DNA of 18,726 nt from Prevotella sp. UBA1104 (lineage in GTDB: Bacteria; Bacteroidota; Bacteroidia; Bacteroidales; Bacteroidaceae): positions 1-18,726 of the forward strand of contig DCBP01000113.1 of the NCBI GenBank assembly GCA_002314055.1, read 5' to 3'. Position 1 is the first letter of the stretch; every line of letters starts with the position of its first letter. A program made the translations under genes and the position numbers. This document shows, one piece after another, positions 1-7,033 of the stretch. A model generated the notes under the pieces. That model had not been told where the DNA came from. It saw only the letters and a list, made by a program, of their open reading frames with translations, and ran no database searches.

Positions 1-126
1 GTCAGCGGTTGCTTCAGAACAGAATGTGGAGCCGATGATTTTGCCAAGTTACATTCCTTAGCGGAAACAGCTATGAAAAACGGAAATTCGAAATTTAATA
101 CAATTCTTGCTGTTGTACAACAGTAA
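1..126 (+). CDS. C-terminal 41 residues of an unrecognised protein (5' truncated by window edge)
   Basis: The frame is open from base 1 and stops at TAA 124-126, giving 41 codons. The end reads TECGADDFAKLHSLAETAMK and finishes LAVVQQ, which looks like amphipathic helix. The composition is credible for coding sequence, but the piece is too short to place in a family and I do not recognise it. It converges with the small HA-domain gene on the minus strand, 52 bases away. It could also be a chance open frame. Confidence 0.45.
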   Translation, partial: VSGCFRTECGADDFAKLHSLAETAMKNGNSKFNTILAVVQQ

Positions 127-178
127 GACATTTACTCATATATATAGGGGTGCTGAGTAGTTACGCAAAATATAGAAT

Positions 179-412
179 TCAGAAATTCAGATAATGCTCC
201 TCTCTCATATCGCTAAGCTCCTGTAGGAGTTTTTTCCTTTCAGGACTGAGTTTCCCGTTCTTAGCACAACGCTTATTATATTTCCACCAGTTAAGCAAAC
301 TGCGATTTTCATTTTTCTTCTTGTCTGGCAGATGATGATGTTCAGTAATATAATCTTTCAGGAGATTATATTTTTCGTGCCAATGAACTTCTGTAATTTT
401 TATAGCTTCCAT
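179..412 (-). CDS. Small stand-alone helicase-associated (HA) domain protein
   Basis: The 77-residue product matches the spacing of the helicase-associated domain (PF03457-type): W11, Y15, L18, Y21, H25, P29, W42/W43, a G53-K-L55 turn, E58-R59 and L62/L63. In larger proteins this three-helix module is repeated at the end of helicases and probably binds nucleic acid. Here one copy is the whole protein, with no helicase motor beside it. The start is ATG at 412-410; a TAnnTTTG box lies about 75 bases upstream on the same strand (485-492). Function is unknown. A remnant of a longer gene is the alternative, but the frame is clean and complete. Confidence 0.6.
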   Translation of the reverse strand: MEAIKITEVHWHEKYNLLKDYITEHHHLPDKKKNENRSLLNWWKYNKRCAKNGKLSPERKKLLQELSDMREEHYLNF

Positions 413-830
413 ATTGTTTTTATTATGTGAGTCTTATAGACACACCCTTTAGTGTATATCAGATAAGAAACATCTTACACATTGGCAAAGGTAAGTATAA
501 AAATCCGATAATCTACTTTCTTTCGATGGAATTTATTTCATGGACACAGCATTTAACACCCTTTCACTTGGCAAGTATTATTAGCAATCTACAATAATAG
601 ATAATTTTGACAATATAAAATAACTAAACTCTCTGATTTATATCGTCCCCGCCGGGGGAAGGGAAGATTATAAATCCGAAACTTGAATAAAATATTAGAA
701 TAATAAATTGAACAATGAAATGACTAAAAGCCATAGGCATTACCAATATATTTACGGATTTACGGTAAGGGAAACAAATAACCGCTATCCGTTTATTACA
801 AATAACAATCCGATACGTCTTTAATATACT
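413..830. other. 418-base intergenic region
   Basis: This AT-rich divergent spacer separates the HA-domain gene (-) from the glycan-degradation operon (+). I see no credible ORF, tRNA or IS remnant. It holds the putative minus-strand -7 box at 485-492 and one isolated GC-rich palindrome (CCCC GCC GGGG, from about 647). The promoter of the operon starting at 831 must lie here. The nearest -7-like candidate is TATATTTA at about 747-756, one mismatch from consensus and without a clear -33 box, so I do not call it. Confidence 0.5.
485..492 (-). promoter_or_regulatory. Putative -7 box for the HA-domain gene
   Basis: Read on the minus strand this is TACCTTTG, an exact fit to the Bacteroidetes -7 consensus TAnnTTTG. 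It would give a leader of roughly 65 bases before the ATG at 412. No convincing -33 TTTG partner is visible at the usual spacing, so the call rests on one box. Confidence 0.35.
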
Positions 831-1700
831 ATGACTAAATTGCGCAATTATATATTATTATCAGTTTTACTCGGTGGCATGATGCTTCCGGAGATAGCAA
901 CAGCACAGAAATACCAAATCGGCGTGTGTGACTGGATGGTACTGAAACGCCAGAAAATCGGAGAATTCAAACTCGCACGTGAGCTTGGATGCGACGGACT
1001 GGAAATGGATATGGGAGGACTCGGCAAACGTGACTCCTTCGACAACAAACTGCGGCAACCGGAAATGGCACGCATGTTTCGCCATACAGCCGACAGTCTT
1101 GGAATTAAGGTTGGAGCAATAGCTATGTCGGGATTCTACGGACAGAGCTTTGCAAAGAAAAGCTCCTGGAAATGGCTTATCGAAGACTGTCTGAACGCTC
1201 TTGACGTGATGGATTCCAAGGTGGCATTTCTGCCACTGGGCGGCTGCGGCAACAACTGGACAGACTCGTTGCCACTAAGAAAGGAAATCGTGGCACGCCT
1301 CCACGAGGCTGGCGAAATGGCACGCTCACGCGGAAAGATTATCGGTATCGATACTCCTCTCGACGCCAAGGGAAACAAGAAGCTGCTCAAGGAAATAAAC
1401 TCCGCGGGCATAAGGATTTTCTATAAGTTCCAAACTGCCGTGGAACACAAGCGCGACATCTGTAAAGACATCAAAAAACTGGGTGCAAAAAATATCTGTG
1501 CCATTCACGCAAGCAACACCGACGGTGTTTGGCTCCGCAACGACAAGGCGATAGACATGCCGGCGATAAAGACGACTCTCGACAAACTGGGATGGGATGG
1601 ATGGCTCTTTGTGGAGCGCAGCCGTGATGTAAAGGATGTGCGCAACGTTAAGAAGAATTACGGCGAGAACGTGAGATATCTAAAGGAAATTTTTAAATAA
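831..1700 (+). CDS. Exported sugar phosphate isomerase/epimerase-like TIM-barrel protein
   Basis: The 289-residue protein starts with a signal peptide (about residues 1-26, cleavage after ATAQ) and continues as a xylose-isomerase-like TIM barrel (PF01261/AP endonuclease 2 fold). Hallmarks are the first strand YQIGVCDW, GCDGLEMDMGG at 53-63, IIGIDTPLD at 170-178, the IHAS strand with H226, and LGWDGWLFVERS with E262. Secreted relatives are common in Bacteroidetes glycan-utilisation loci, but few have a known reaction. Two of the four usual metal-ligand positions seem changed: the strand Glu is D174 and the YD position is K199, so ordinary isomerase chemistry is doubtful. It is first in an operon, 20 bases before the DUF3826 gene. 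ATG 831 is chosen because it gives an intact signal peptide. The specific substrate is unknown. Confidence 0.75.
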   Translation: MTKLRNYILLSVLLGGMMLPEIATAQKYQIGVCDWMVLKRQKIGEFKLARELGCDGLEMDMGGLGKRDSFDNKLRQPEMARMFRHTADSLGIKVGAIAMSGFYGQSFAKKSSWKWLIEDCLNALDVMDSKVAFLPLGGCGNNWTDSLPLRKEIVARLHEAGEMARSRGKIIGIDTPLDAKGNKKLLKEINSAGIRIFYKFQTAVEHKRDICKDIKKLGAKNICAIHASNTDGVWLRNDKAIDMPAIKTTLDKLGWDGWLFVERSRDVKDVRNVKKNYGENVRYLKEIFK

Positions 1701-1720
1701 AAAATAAATTAGCAATATAT

Positions 1721-2386
1721 ATGAAAAAGTTTTTTGTCATAACAGCTGCCCTGTTGTCATTAAACTTCATGGCGGCAAATGCAGTAGAACTGGATTCTAA
1801 CGGGAGAGACCCGAAATATGTAGAAACGATTGTGCAGCGCTCGAAGAAGGTTACTGACGCCTTGAAAATTTCCGACACGGAAAAAGGGAAAGAGGTTTTG
1901 AACATCGTTGCCAACCGCTATTTCAAACTTAACGACATTTATTCGGAGCGCGACAGCATCAAGGCTGTTGCCAAAACTCTTACGGGGGATGCCAAGAAAC
2001 AAAAAATGGAATTTGCTGAAATGCAGAAAGACCAAAAACTCTACAAGAGCCATTTCGGATTTATTGCAGACCTTTCGGTTTACCTGACTGACAAAGAGAT
2101 TGAAACCGTCAAGGATGTGCTGACTTATAACGTGGTGAATGTTACTTACTCTGCACAGTGCGACATGATTCCTACTCTTAAAGAGGAGGAGAAAGTGCAA
2201 ATCATGGCATGGCTGAAAGAGGGCAGAGAATATGCCATCGATGCTGAGAGCTCTAAGAAGAAGCACGAGACTTTCGGCAAATATAAGGGAAGAATTAACA
2301 ACTGGCTCTCGAAACGCGGATATAACCTCACGAAGGAACGAGAGGAATGGGCTAAGAGAGTGAAAGCAAGAGGAGGAACACTGTAA
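1721..2386 (+). CDS. Exported DUF3826 family protein
   Basis: The 221-residue protein has a signal peptide (about 1-21, ending ANA) followed by a mostly helical, Lys/Glu-rich domain. The pattern RDPKYVETIVQRSKKVTDAL near the N-terminus, the YNVVNVTYSAQCDMIP segment and the C-terminal GRINNWLSKRGYNLTKE fit DUF3826 (PF12875) as I know it, a Bacteroidetes family found beside polysaccharide-degrading enzymes. Its biochemical role is not established. It lies 20 bases after the TIM-barrel gene and 72 bases before the GH127 start, in the same operon, which points to a periplasmic job in the same glycan pathway. Family assignment is by pattern recall; the signal peptide is seen directly. Confidence 0.7.
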   Translation: MKKFFVITAALLSLNFMAANAVELDSNGRDPKYVETIVQRSKKVTDALKISDTEKGKEVLNIVANRYFKLNDIYSERDSIKAVAKTLTGDAKKQKMEFAEMQKDQKLYKSHFGFIADLSVYLTDKEIETVKDVLTYNVVNVTYSAQCDMIPTLKEEEKVQIMAWLKEGREYAIDAESSKKKHETFGKYKGRINNWLSKRGYNLTKEREEWAKRVKARGGTL

Positions 2387-2403
2387 AATGGGAAAATGGA
2401 AAT

Positions 2404-2450
2404 ATTGAAAAATTGAAATATTGAAATATTGAAAGAAGGGAAAATTGAAA
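2404..2450 (+). repeat. 8-base-period ATTGAAA tandem repeat upstream of the GH127 gene
   Basis: ATTGAAA occurs at 2404, 2412, 2420 and 2428 with exact 8-base spacing, then again at 2444. The array fills most of the gap between the DUF3826 stop and the GH127 start. An upstream in-frame ATG at 2429 lies inside the repeat, which is one reason to prefer ATG 2459 as the GH127 start. Confidence 0.8.
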
Positions 2451-2458
2451 AATATAAT

Positions 2459-4573
2459 ATGAGAAATAAAAAGATTTTTGATAACCTCCGTTGGGGAGGA
2501 CTAAGACTGGTTCCGGCAGCCTTGATGCTTGCCGCATTTCCGGCTCATGCACAGAAAAACGGTATTACCGACACGGGGAAGAGCAAATATGCCGTGGTGT
2601 CTTCTACGCCAGTGAGTGCCGTTAAATGGACTGGCGGTTTCTGGGGCGAACGCTTCGGGGTGTTCAGCGGCACATCGGTACAGAGCATGTGGGAGACATG
2701 GAAATCTGATAAAGCACACGGTTGGAACAACTTCCTTATCGCTGCCGGCGAAAAGAAGGGGAAAAGACACGGACCTCCTTTCCACGACGGCGACATGTAT
2801 AAATGGCTCGAGGCTCTTACTGCCGTTTATGCCGTGAACAAGGATCCGGAAGTAGGAAAGATTATGGACCGCTTTATCGAACTTATTCAAAAGTCGCAAC
2901 GCCCCGACGGATATCTGCATACTCCGGTTATCATCGCCGAGATGAACAAACAGCAAACGGCAAAGGAGGAAGCAAAGGAGAATGAGACGATTGGTACGAA
3001 GGTGGGAACAGGAAAAGACGGTGCCTTCGGTAACCGACTTAACTTCGAGACCTACAACTTGGGACATCTTATCACCGCAGGTATTATGCACAAACGTGCC
3101 ACAGGAAAGACTACCCTCTTCAACTGTGCCGTGAAGGCTGCCGATTTCCTTTATGATTTCTACAAGCGCGCTTCTGACGAACTGGCCCGCAACGCCATCT
3201 GTCCGTCTCACTATATGGCAATAGCTGAGATGTATCGCGAAACTGGCAATCCGAAGTATCTGGAACTTGCCGAAAAGCTCATTGACATTCGCGGTAAGGT
3301 GGAGAACGGAACTGACGACAATCAAGACCGTGTGCCGTTCCGCCAACAATATAATGCCATGGGGCATTCCGTACGTGCCAACTACCTTTATGCCGGTGTT
3401 GCCGACCTTTATCTGGAGAGTGGCGAAGAGCAGCTGATGAAGAATCTGGAATCTATCTGGACTGACATCGTTACACGAAAGATGTATATCACGGGAGCCT
3501 GCGGAGCTCTCTACGACGGAACTTCGCCCGACGGAACCGACTACAAGCCTGACAATGTGCAGAAGGTGCACCAGAGCTACGGTCGCCCTTATCAGTTGCC
3601 TCACTCCACGGCTCACAACGAAACTTGTGCAAACATAGGCAACCTTTTTTTCAACTGGCGCATGTTCTCGGCTACTGGAGAGGCTAAATATACTGACGTC
3701 GTGGAGAACTGCCTGTACAACAGTATTCTCTCGGGCATCAGTCTCGACGGAAAGAAGTATTTCTATACCAACCCTATGCGTATGTCTAAGGATCTGCCTT
3801 ATACGCTGCGCTGGCCTAAGGAGCGCACGGAATACATCAGCTGCTTCTGTTGTCCGCCTAACACGCTGCGCACACTTTGTGAAGCACAAGACTATGCCTA
3901 TTCCATCGAGAAGGGTGGAATTTATGTAAACCTTTATGGCGACAACACTCTGAATACCAAAATCGACGGTATAGGGGATATTGCTCTATCTCAGAATACT
4001 GACTATCCTTGGGACGGAGCCGTGAACATCTCTGTCGACAAACTGAAGGGAAAGAAGCAGTTTGAGATTAAACTGCGCATTCCTGACTGGTGTACCGACG
4101 GGGCTAAAGTGAGCGTCAACGGCGAGGAGCTTGCCTTGGATACAAAGGCTGGAACATACGTTTCCGTTAACCGCACATGGAAGAAGGGCGACGTACTGTC
4201 GCTTAATATGCCGATGCGCACACGTCTTGTCGAGGCAAACCCTCTTGTTGAGGAGAGCCGCGGACAGGTTGCCGTACAGCGCGGACCTATCGTATACTGT
4301 CTTGAGAGCAACGACCTCAACGGTGTTTCTATCGACGACATCGCCATACCGCTCGACGCTAAGTTCTCTCCTGTCGACATGACAATCGACGGCAGTAGGA
4401 TAAAGGCTCTCGAGGGTGAAGTTATTAACCGCAACGAGGCTTCGTGGAAGGGACAGCTCTACCGTGAGGCTACTGCCAAGAAACAAACCGTTAAGGTGCG
4501 CCTTATTCCTTATTACGCCTGGGGCAACAGAGGAAAGAGCGAAATGACGGTGTGGATGCCTACTTCTTTTTAA
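2459..4573 (+). CDS. Exported GH127 family glycoside hydrolase (beta-L-arabinofuranosidase-like, DUF1680)
   Basis: The 704-residue protein has a signal peptide ending PAHAQ (about residue 32), then an (alpha/alpha)6 barrel and C-terminal beta domains. The GH127 zinc-thiolate site is visible: NETCANIGN gives E388 and C390, and SCFCCPPN gives C464 and C465. These correspond to the Zn-binding Glu338, Cys340, Cys417 (nucleophile) and Cys418 of Bifidobacterium HypBA1. Known GH127 activities are beta-L-arabinofuranosidase and hydrolysis of aceric acid from rhamnogalacturonan II. The position corresponding to the acid/base Glu322, 16 residues before the Zn-binding Glu, seems to be Q372. I chose ATG 2459 over the in-frame ATG 2429 because the earlier one lies in a tandem repeat and would add ten residues before the signal peptide. 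It is operonic with the genes either side. Confidence 0.88.
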   Translation: MRNKKIFDNLRWGGLRLVPAALMLAAFPAHAQKNGITDTGKSKYAVVSSTPVSAVKWTGGFWGERFGVFSGTSVQSMWETWKSDKAHGWNNFLIAAGEKKGKRHGPPFHDGDMYKWLEALTAVYAVNKDPEVGKIMDRFIELIQKSQRPDGYLHTPVIIAEMNKQQTAKEEAKENETIGTKVGTGKDGAFGNRLNFETYNLGHLITAGIMHKRATGKTTLFNCAVKAADFLYDFYKRASDELARNAICPSHYMAIAEMYRETGNPKYLELAEKLIDIRGKVENGTDDNQDRVPFRQQYNAMGHSVRANYLYAGVADLYLESGEEQLMKNLESIWTDIVTRKMYITGACGALYDGTSPDGTDYKPDNVQKVHQSYGRPYQLPHSTAHNETCANIGNLFFNWRMFSATGEAKYTDVVENCLYNSILSGISLDGKKYFYTNPMRMSKDLPYTLRWPKERTEYISCFCCPPNTLRTLCEAQDYAYSIEKGGIYVNLYGDNTLNTKIDGIGDIALSQNTDYPWDGAVNISVDKLKGKKQFEIKLRIPDWCTDGAKVSVNGEELALDTKAGTYVSVNRTWKKGDVLSLNMPMRTRLVEANPLVEESRGQVAVQRGPIVYCLESNDLNGVSIDDIAIPLDAKFSPVDMTIDGSRIKALEGEVINRNEASWKGQLYREATAKKQTVKVRLIPYYAWGNRGKSEMTVWMPTSF

Positions 4574-4592
4574 TGAAGAATGAAGAATAAAG

Positions 4593-4615
4593 AATTGGTT
4601 AGTCTCCGACCAATT
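4593..4615 (+). repeat. Intergenic inverted repeat
   Basis: AATTGGT (4593-4599) pairs perfectly with ACCAATT (4609-4615) around a 9-base loop, in the 70-base gap after the GH127 stop. It has no T-run, so it is not a clear terminator. It could be an RNA-processing or stabilising hairpin between operon genes, or chance in AT-rich sequence. Confidence 0.4.
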
Positions 4616-4653
4616 ATGAATTATGAATTATGAATTATAAATTATGAATTATA
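4612..4653 (+). repeat. Six-unit 7-base tandem repeat overlapping a start codon
   Basis: Six consecutive 7-base units (AATTATG, with AATTATA in units 4 and 6) run into the first codons of the beta-helix gene. Unit 5 supplies the ATG at 4644-4646. Earlier ATGs at 4616, 4623 and 4630 are decoys: those at 4623 and 4630 meet a stop within six codons. Confidence 0.85.
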
Positions 4654-6404
4654 ATAAGAAAATATTGCTTGCAGGCTTTGCACTGCTCTCTATTGCATCC
4701 GCCTTCGCTACCGATATAACGGTGAAGCCTGGACCTTATGCCATAGAGCAGGCTCTGCAACAGGCTCGAGAGGAACGCAGACTGAACAAGGCTGAGGATA
4801 TCTGCATCCGACTGCAGCCGGGAACTTACCGTCTGAACCAGTCTATCATCGTGCGCCCCGAGGACAACGGCACCCGCATCGTTGCCGACGGCAAGGCGGT
4901 AATCAGTGGCGGCGTGAGGATTTCGGGATGGAAGAAACAGGGTAAACTGTATGTTGCCGACGTACCGGAGTTTAACGGCAGACCACTGGAGTTCCGACAG
5001 TTATGGGTGAACGGGAAAAAAGCGGACAGGGCACGCGACGTGGCTGACTTCGAGAAGATGTTCCGCATACGCAGCGTTGACAAGAAGAAAGAAACGATTT
5101 TTGTTCCTGCGGCTGCCGTAAGGAAGATTCTGAATACTAAACATGTCGAAATGGTAATCCACGAGATGTGGTGCGTGGCTAATCTGCGCATCAAGGGGAT
5201 AAAGATTCAAGGCGACAGCGCTGCCGTAACTTTCCATCAGCCGGAGAGCCATATCCATTTCATGCATCCGTGGCCGTCGCCTATGGTAACGACTGACGGA
5301 CATAACTCTGCCTTCTATCTGACCAATGCAAAAGAACTGCTCGACACTCCAGGCGAGTGGTATCTCGATGCCCGGGAGCAGAAGGTGTATTACATGCCGC
5401 GCAGTGGCGAGAACATGGCTAAGGCGGATGTTGAAGTTCCTGCCGTGGAAACTCTGATGAGGGTTGAGGGAACGCCCGACTGCCTCGTTAAGGGGGTTAA
5501 ATTTGAGGGCGTAACATTCAGCTACGCTACGTGGATGCGCCCCTCTATTGCCGGTCATGCACCGCTACAGGCTGGAATGTATATGACGGAGGCTTACAAG
5601 CTGCGCCCTAAGATGATACGTCCTGACGGCGACCATAAGCTCGACAACCAGGGATGGGTTGGAAGACCGGCGGCGGCGGTTACCGTGAGCTGTGCTGAAG
5701 ATATAGATTTCCGTGGCTGCACTTTTGAGCATTGCGCCTCTACTGGAGTGGAGTTTTATCAGTATACTAAGGGCGGAAGTATCTCGCGCTGCAACATTCA
5801 GGACATTGGCGGCAACGGTATTCTTGCCGGCAGCTTCGGTCCGGAGGCTCATGAGGCTCACTTGCCGTATAATCCTTCAGACAGTAGGATTATATGCACC
5901 GGACTGACTATCGACAACAATATCATCACGGATGTTACCAACGAAGACTGGGGCTGTGTGGGAATTGGTGCCGGTTTCGTGCGCGACATCAAGATTCTGC
6001 ACAATGAGATTAGCGAAGTTTCATATACTGGCATCAGCATGGGCTGGGGATGGAACCAACAGGCTTGTTCCATGGCAAACAATTTGGTTAAGGGCAATCT
6101 TATCCACCATTATGCCAAGCACATGTATGACACTGCGGGCATATATACCCTTGGTTCGCAGCCACACTCGTTTGTCGAAGAAAACGTGGTGCGCGACATA
6201 TATTCTCCGGGCTATGCCCACGACCCTAACCACTGGTTCTATCTTTATACCGACGAGGGTTCGTCGTGTATCACCGTGCGCAACAACTGGACGCCAACGG
6301 AGAAGTATCTGAAGAATGCCAATGGACCATGTAACAACTGGGAGAACAACGGACCTGCCGTCAGCGATTCTATAAAGGCTAAAGCCGGCATCGAACTGAT
6401 GTAA
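4644..6404 (+). CDS. Exported right-handed parallel beta-helix protein, GH141-like
   Basis: The 586-residue protein has a signal peptide ending ASAFA (about residue 22). An N-terminal PYAIEQALQQAREER / LQPGTYRL segment and IRISGW-type turn follow, then a long run of beta-helix coils (for example AEDIDFRGCTFEHC, ISRCNIQDIGGNGI, IKILHNEISEVSYTGI, NLVKGNLIHHYAKH). This arrangement is typical of secreted carbohydrate-active beta-helices and closest in layout to GH141, whose B. thetaiotaomicron member BT1002 is an alpha-L-fucosidase acting on rhamnogalacturonan II beside a GH127 enzyme. Fold and export are well supported; the family is an inference, and a pectate-lyase-like or uncharacterised family is possible. 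It is last in its operon, followed by a strong terminator. Confidence 0.75.
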   Translation: MNYNKKILLAGFALLSIASAFATDITVKPGPYAIEQALQQAREERRLNKAEDICIRLQPGTYRLNQSIIVRPEDNGTRIVADGKAVISGGVRISGWKKQGKLYVADVPEFNGRPLEFRQLWVNGKKADRARDVADFEKMFRIRSVDKKKETIFVPAAAVRKILNTKHVEMVIHEMWCVANLRIKGIKIQGDSAAVTFHQPESHIHFMHPWPSPMVTTDGHNSAFYLTNAKELLDTPGEWYLDAREQKVYYMPRSGENMAKADVEVPAVETLMRVEGTPDCLVKGVKFEGVTFSYATWMRPSIAGHAPLQAGMYMTEAYKLRPKMIRPDGDHKLDNQGWVGRPAAAVTVSCAEDIDFRGCTFEHCASTGVEFYQYTKGGSISRCNIQDIGGNGILAGSFGPEAHEAHLPYNPSDSRIICTGLTIDNNIITDVTNEDWGCVGIGAGFVRDIKILHNEISEVSYTGISMGWGWNQQACSMANNLVKGNLIHHYAKHMYDTAGIYTLGSQPHSFVEENVVRDIYSPGYAHDPNHWFYLYTDEGSSCITVRNNWTPTEKYLKNANGPCNNWENNGPAVSDSIKAKAGIELM

Positions 6405-6437
6405 ATTGTTCTTTTCCCATACCTGCAGCAACACCGT

Positions 6438-6486
6438 AAAATTCCCTGTCATTTTCCGATAGCAATGACAGGGAATTTTTCTTTTT
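6438..6486 (+). terminator. Rho-independent terminator of the glycan operon
   Basis: A perfect 16-base stem (6438-6453 with 6464-6479) closes a 10-base loop and is followed by a T-rich tail (TTTTTCTTTTTATT). The stem ends in A/T pairs, so it may also work in the reverse direction. It lies 34 bases after the beta-helix stop and separates the glycan operon from the radical SAM region. Confidence 0.9.
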
Positions 6487-6547
6487 ATTGAAGTTTCTGA
6501 TTTAGTTGTATAATCGTTTTAATTCAAAAAATTTTTTTGGTCATTTT

Positions 6548-6650
6548 ACCCTCACACCCTCACCAAACGCTTTGAAAGTCCCTGTTTATCGGACTTCTGA
6601 GGTGTGAGGGATAGTGTTAGGGGTCGATGCTTATCCCTCACACTTTCAAC
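6548..6650. repeat. Structured intergenic repeat with several CCCTCACAC palindromes
   Basis: CCCTCACACC (6549-6558) is answered by GGTGTGAGGG (6601-6610), which can instead pair with ATCCCTCACAC (6633-6643). Inside are AAGTCC/GGACTT (6576-6581 with 6591-6596), and TTGAAAG (6572-6578) matches CTTTCAA (6643-6649) inverted. A direct 8-base near-repeat (CCCTCACA CCCTCACC) opens the block. It contains no credible ORF. It resembles an interspersed palindromic element or a mutually exclusive RNA structure; its relation to the downstream operon is unknown. Confidence 0.55.
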
Positions 6651-6660
6651 GGGGACATAA

Positions 6661-6984
6661 TGCTGTTTTTATATTAATCAGCATTGTCAAAGCTATTCGT
6701 TGGCACCAGTATTGATGTTTCCAATACAGAAGTTCCGGTAACTTAAAATGTAAAATTCATAAGATAATGTTTTCATGTTTAGCATCAAAGTGTATTCTGC
6801 TTTCAACCAATTACGCTAAATCCTAAACTTGAATCTTTTATTTTTCTGAAGGAAGAAAGGAAATTTAATTTCAACTGATTTGAGAAAGAAATTACCAACA
6901 AAATTGACAAGGAACTAACTGTTTCTAAAAACCGCAAACAAAAAAAATACGTAACACAAAAAAATAAAAAAAACAAAGATTTGC
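6661..6984. other. AT-rich spacer upstream of the radical SAM operon
   Basis: No gene is supported here. A minus-strand open frame across about 6803-7021 is hydrophobic and Phe-rich, as expected by chance from A-runs on the other strand. On +, the stretch 6884-7033 is open without a start and reads lysine-rich, which may be decayed coding sequence or chance. The base composition shift toward A/T that marks the next operon already begins here. Confidence 0.45.
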
Positions 6985-7015
6985 TTGCATTATTATATAT
7001 AAATATATATTTTTG
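6985..7015 (+). promoter_or_regulatory. Bacteroidetes-type promoter of the radical SAM operon
   Basis: TATTTTTG (7008-7015) fits the -7 consensus TAnnTTTG exactly. A TTG (6985-6987) lies 20 bases upstream in the -33 position. Transcription would start near 7020-7024, about 12 bases before the ATG at 7034. This supports ATG 7034 over an in-frame TTG at 7013, which lies inside the -7 box. Confidence 0.55.
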
Positions 7016-7033
7016 CATCAAATTTTACAGCTT

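Noticed and set aside
647..657. Isolated GC-rich palindrome in the 413-830 spacer as a terminator
   Set aside because: Only a 4-base stem with a 3-base loop and no T-run on either strand.
2501..3889. Long open frame on the minus strand inside the GH127 gene (462 codons)
   Set aside because: It is fully antisense to a clearly recognised enzyme, has no family similarity, and is explained by codon bias of the + strand gene.
831..6404. A complete polysaccharide utilisation locus
   Set aside because: No SusC/SusD pair, hybrid two-component sensor or ECF sigma/anti-sigma gene is present in the window.
6803..7021. 72-codon hydrophobic minus-strand open frame upstream of the radical SAM gene
   Set aside because: Phe/Leu/Ser richness follows from A-runs on the + strand; it covers the proposed promoter and has no supporting signals.
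7013..7033. TTG start for the radical SAM gene
   Set aside because: It lies within the -7 box; ATG 7034 begins the typical MKYILLNW strand of the B12-binding-like domain.
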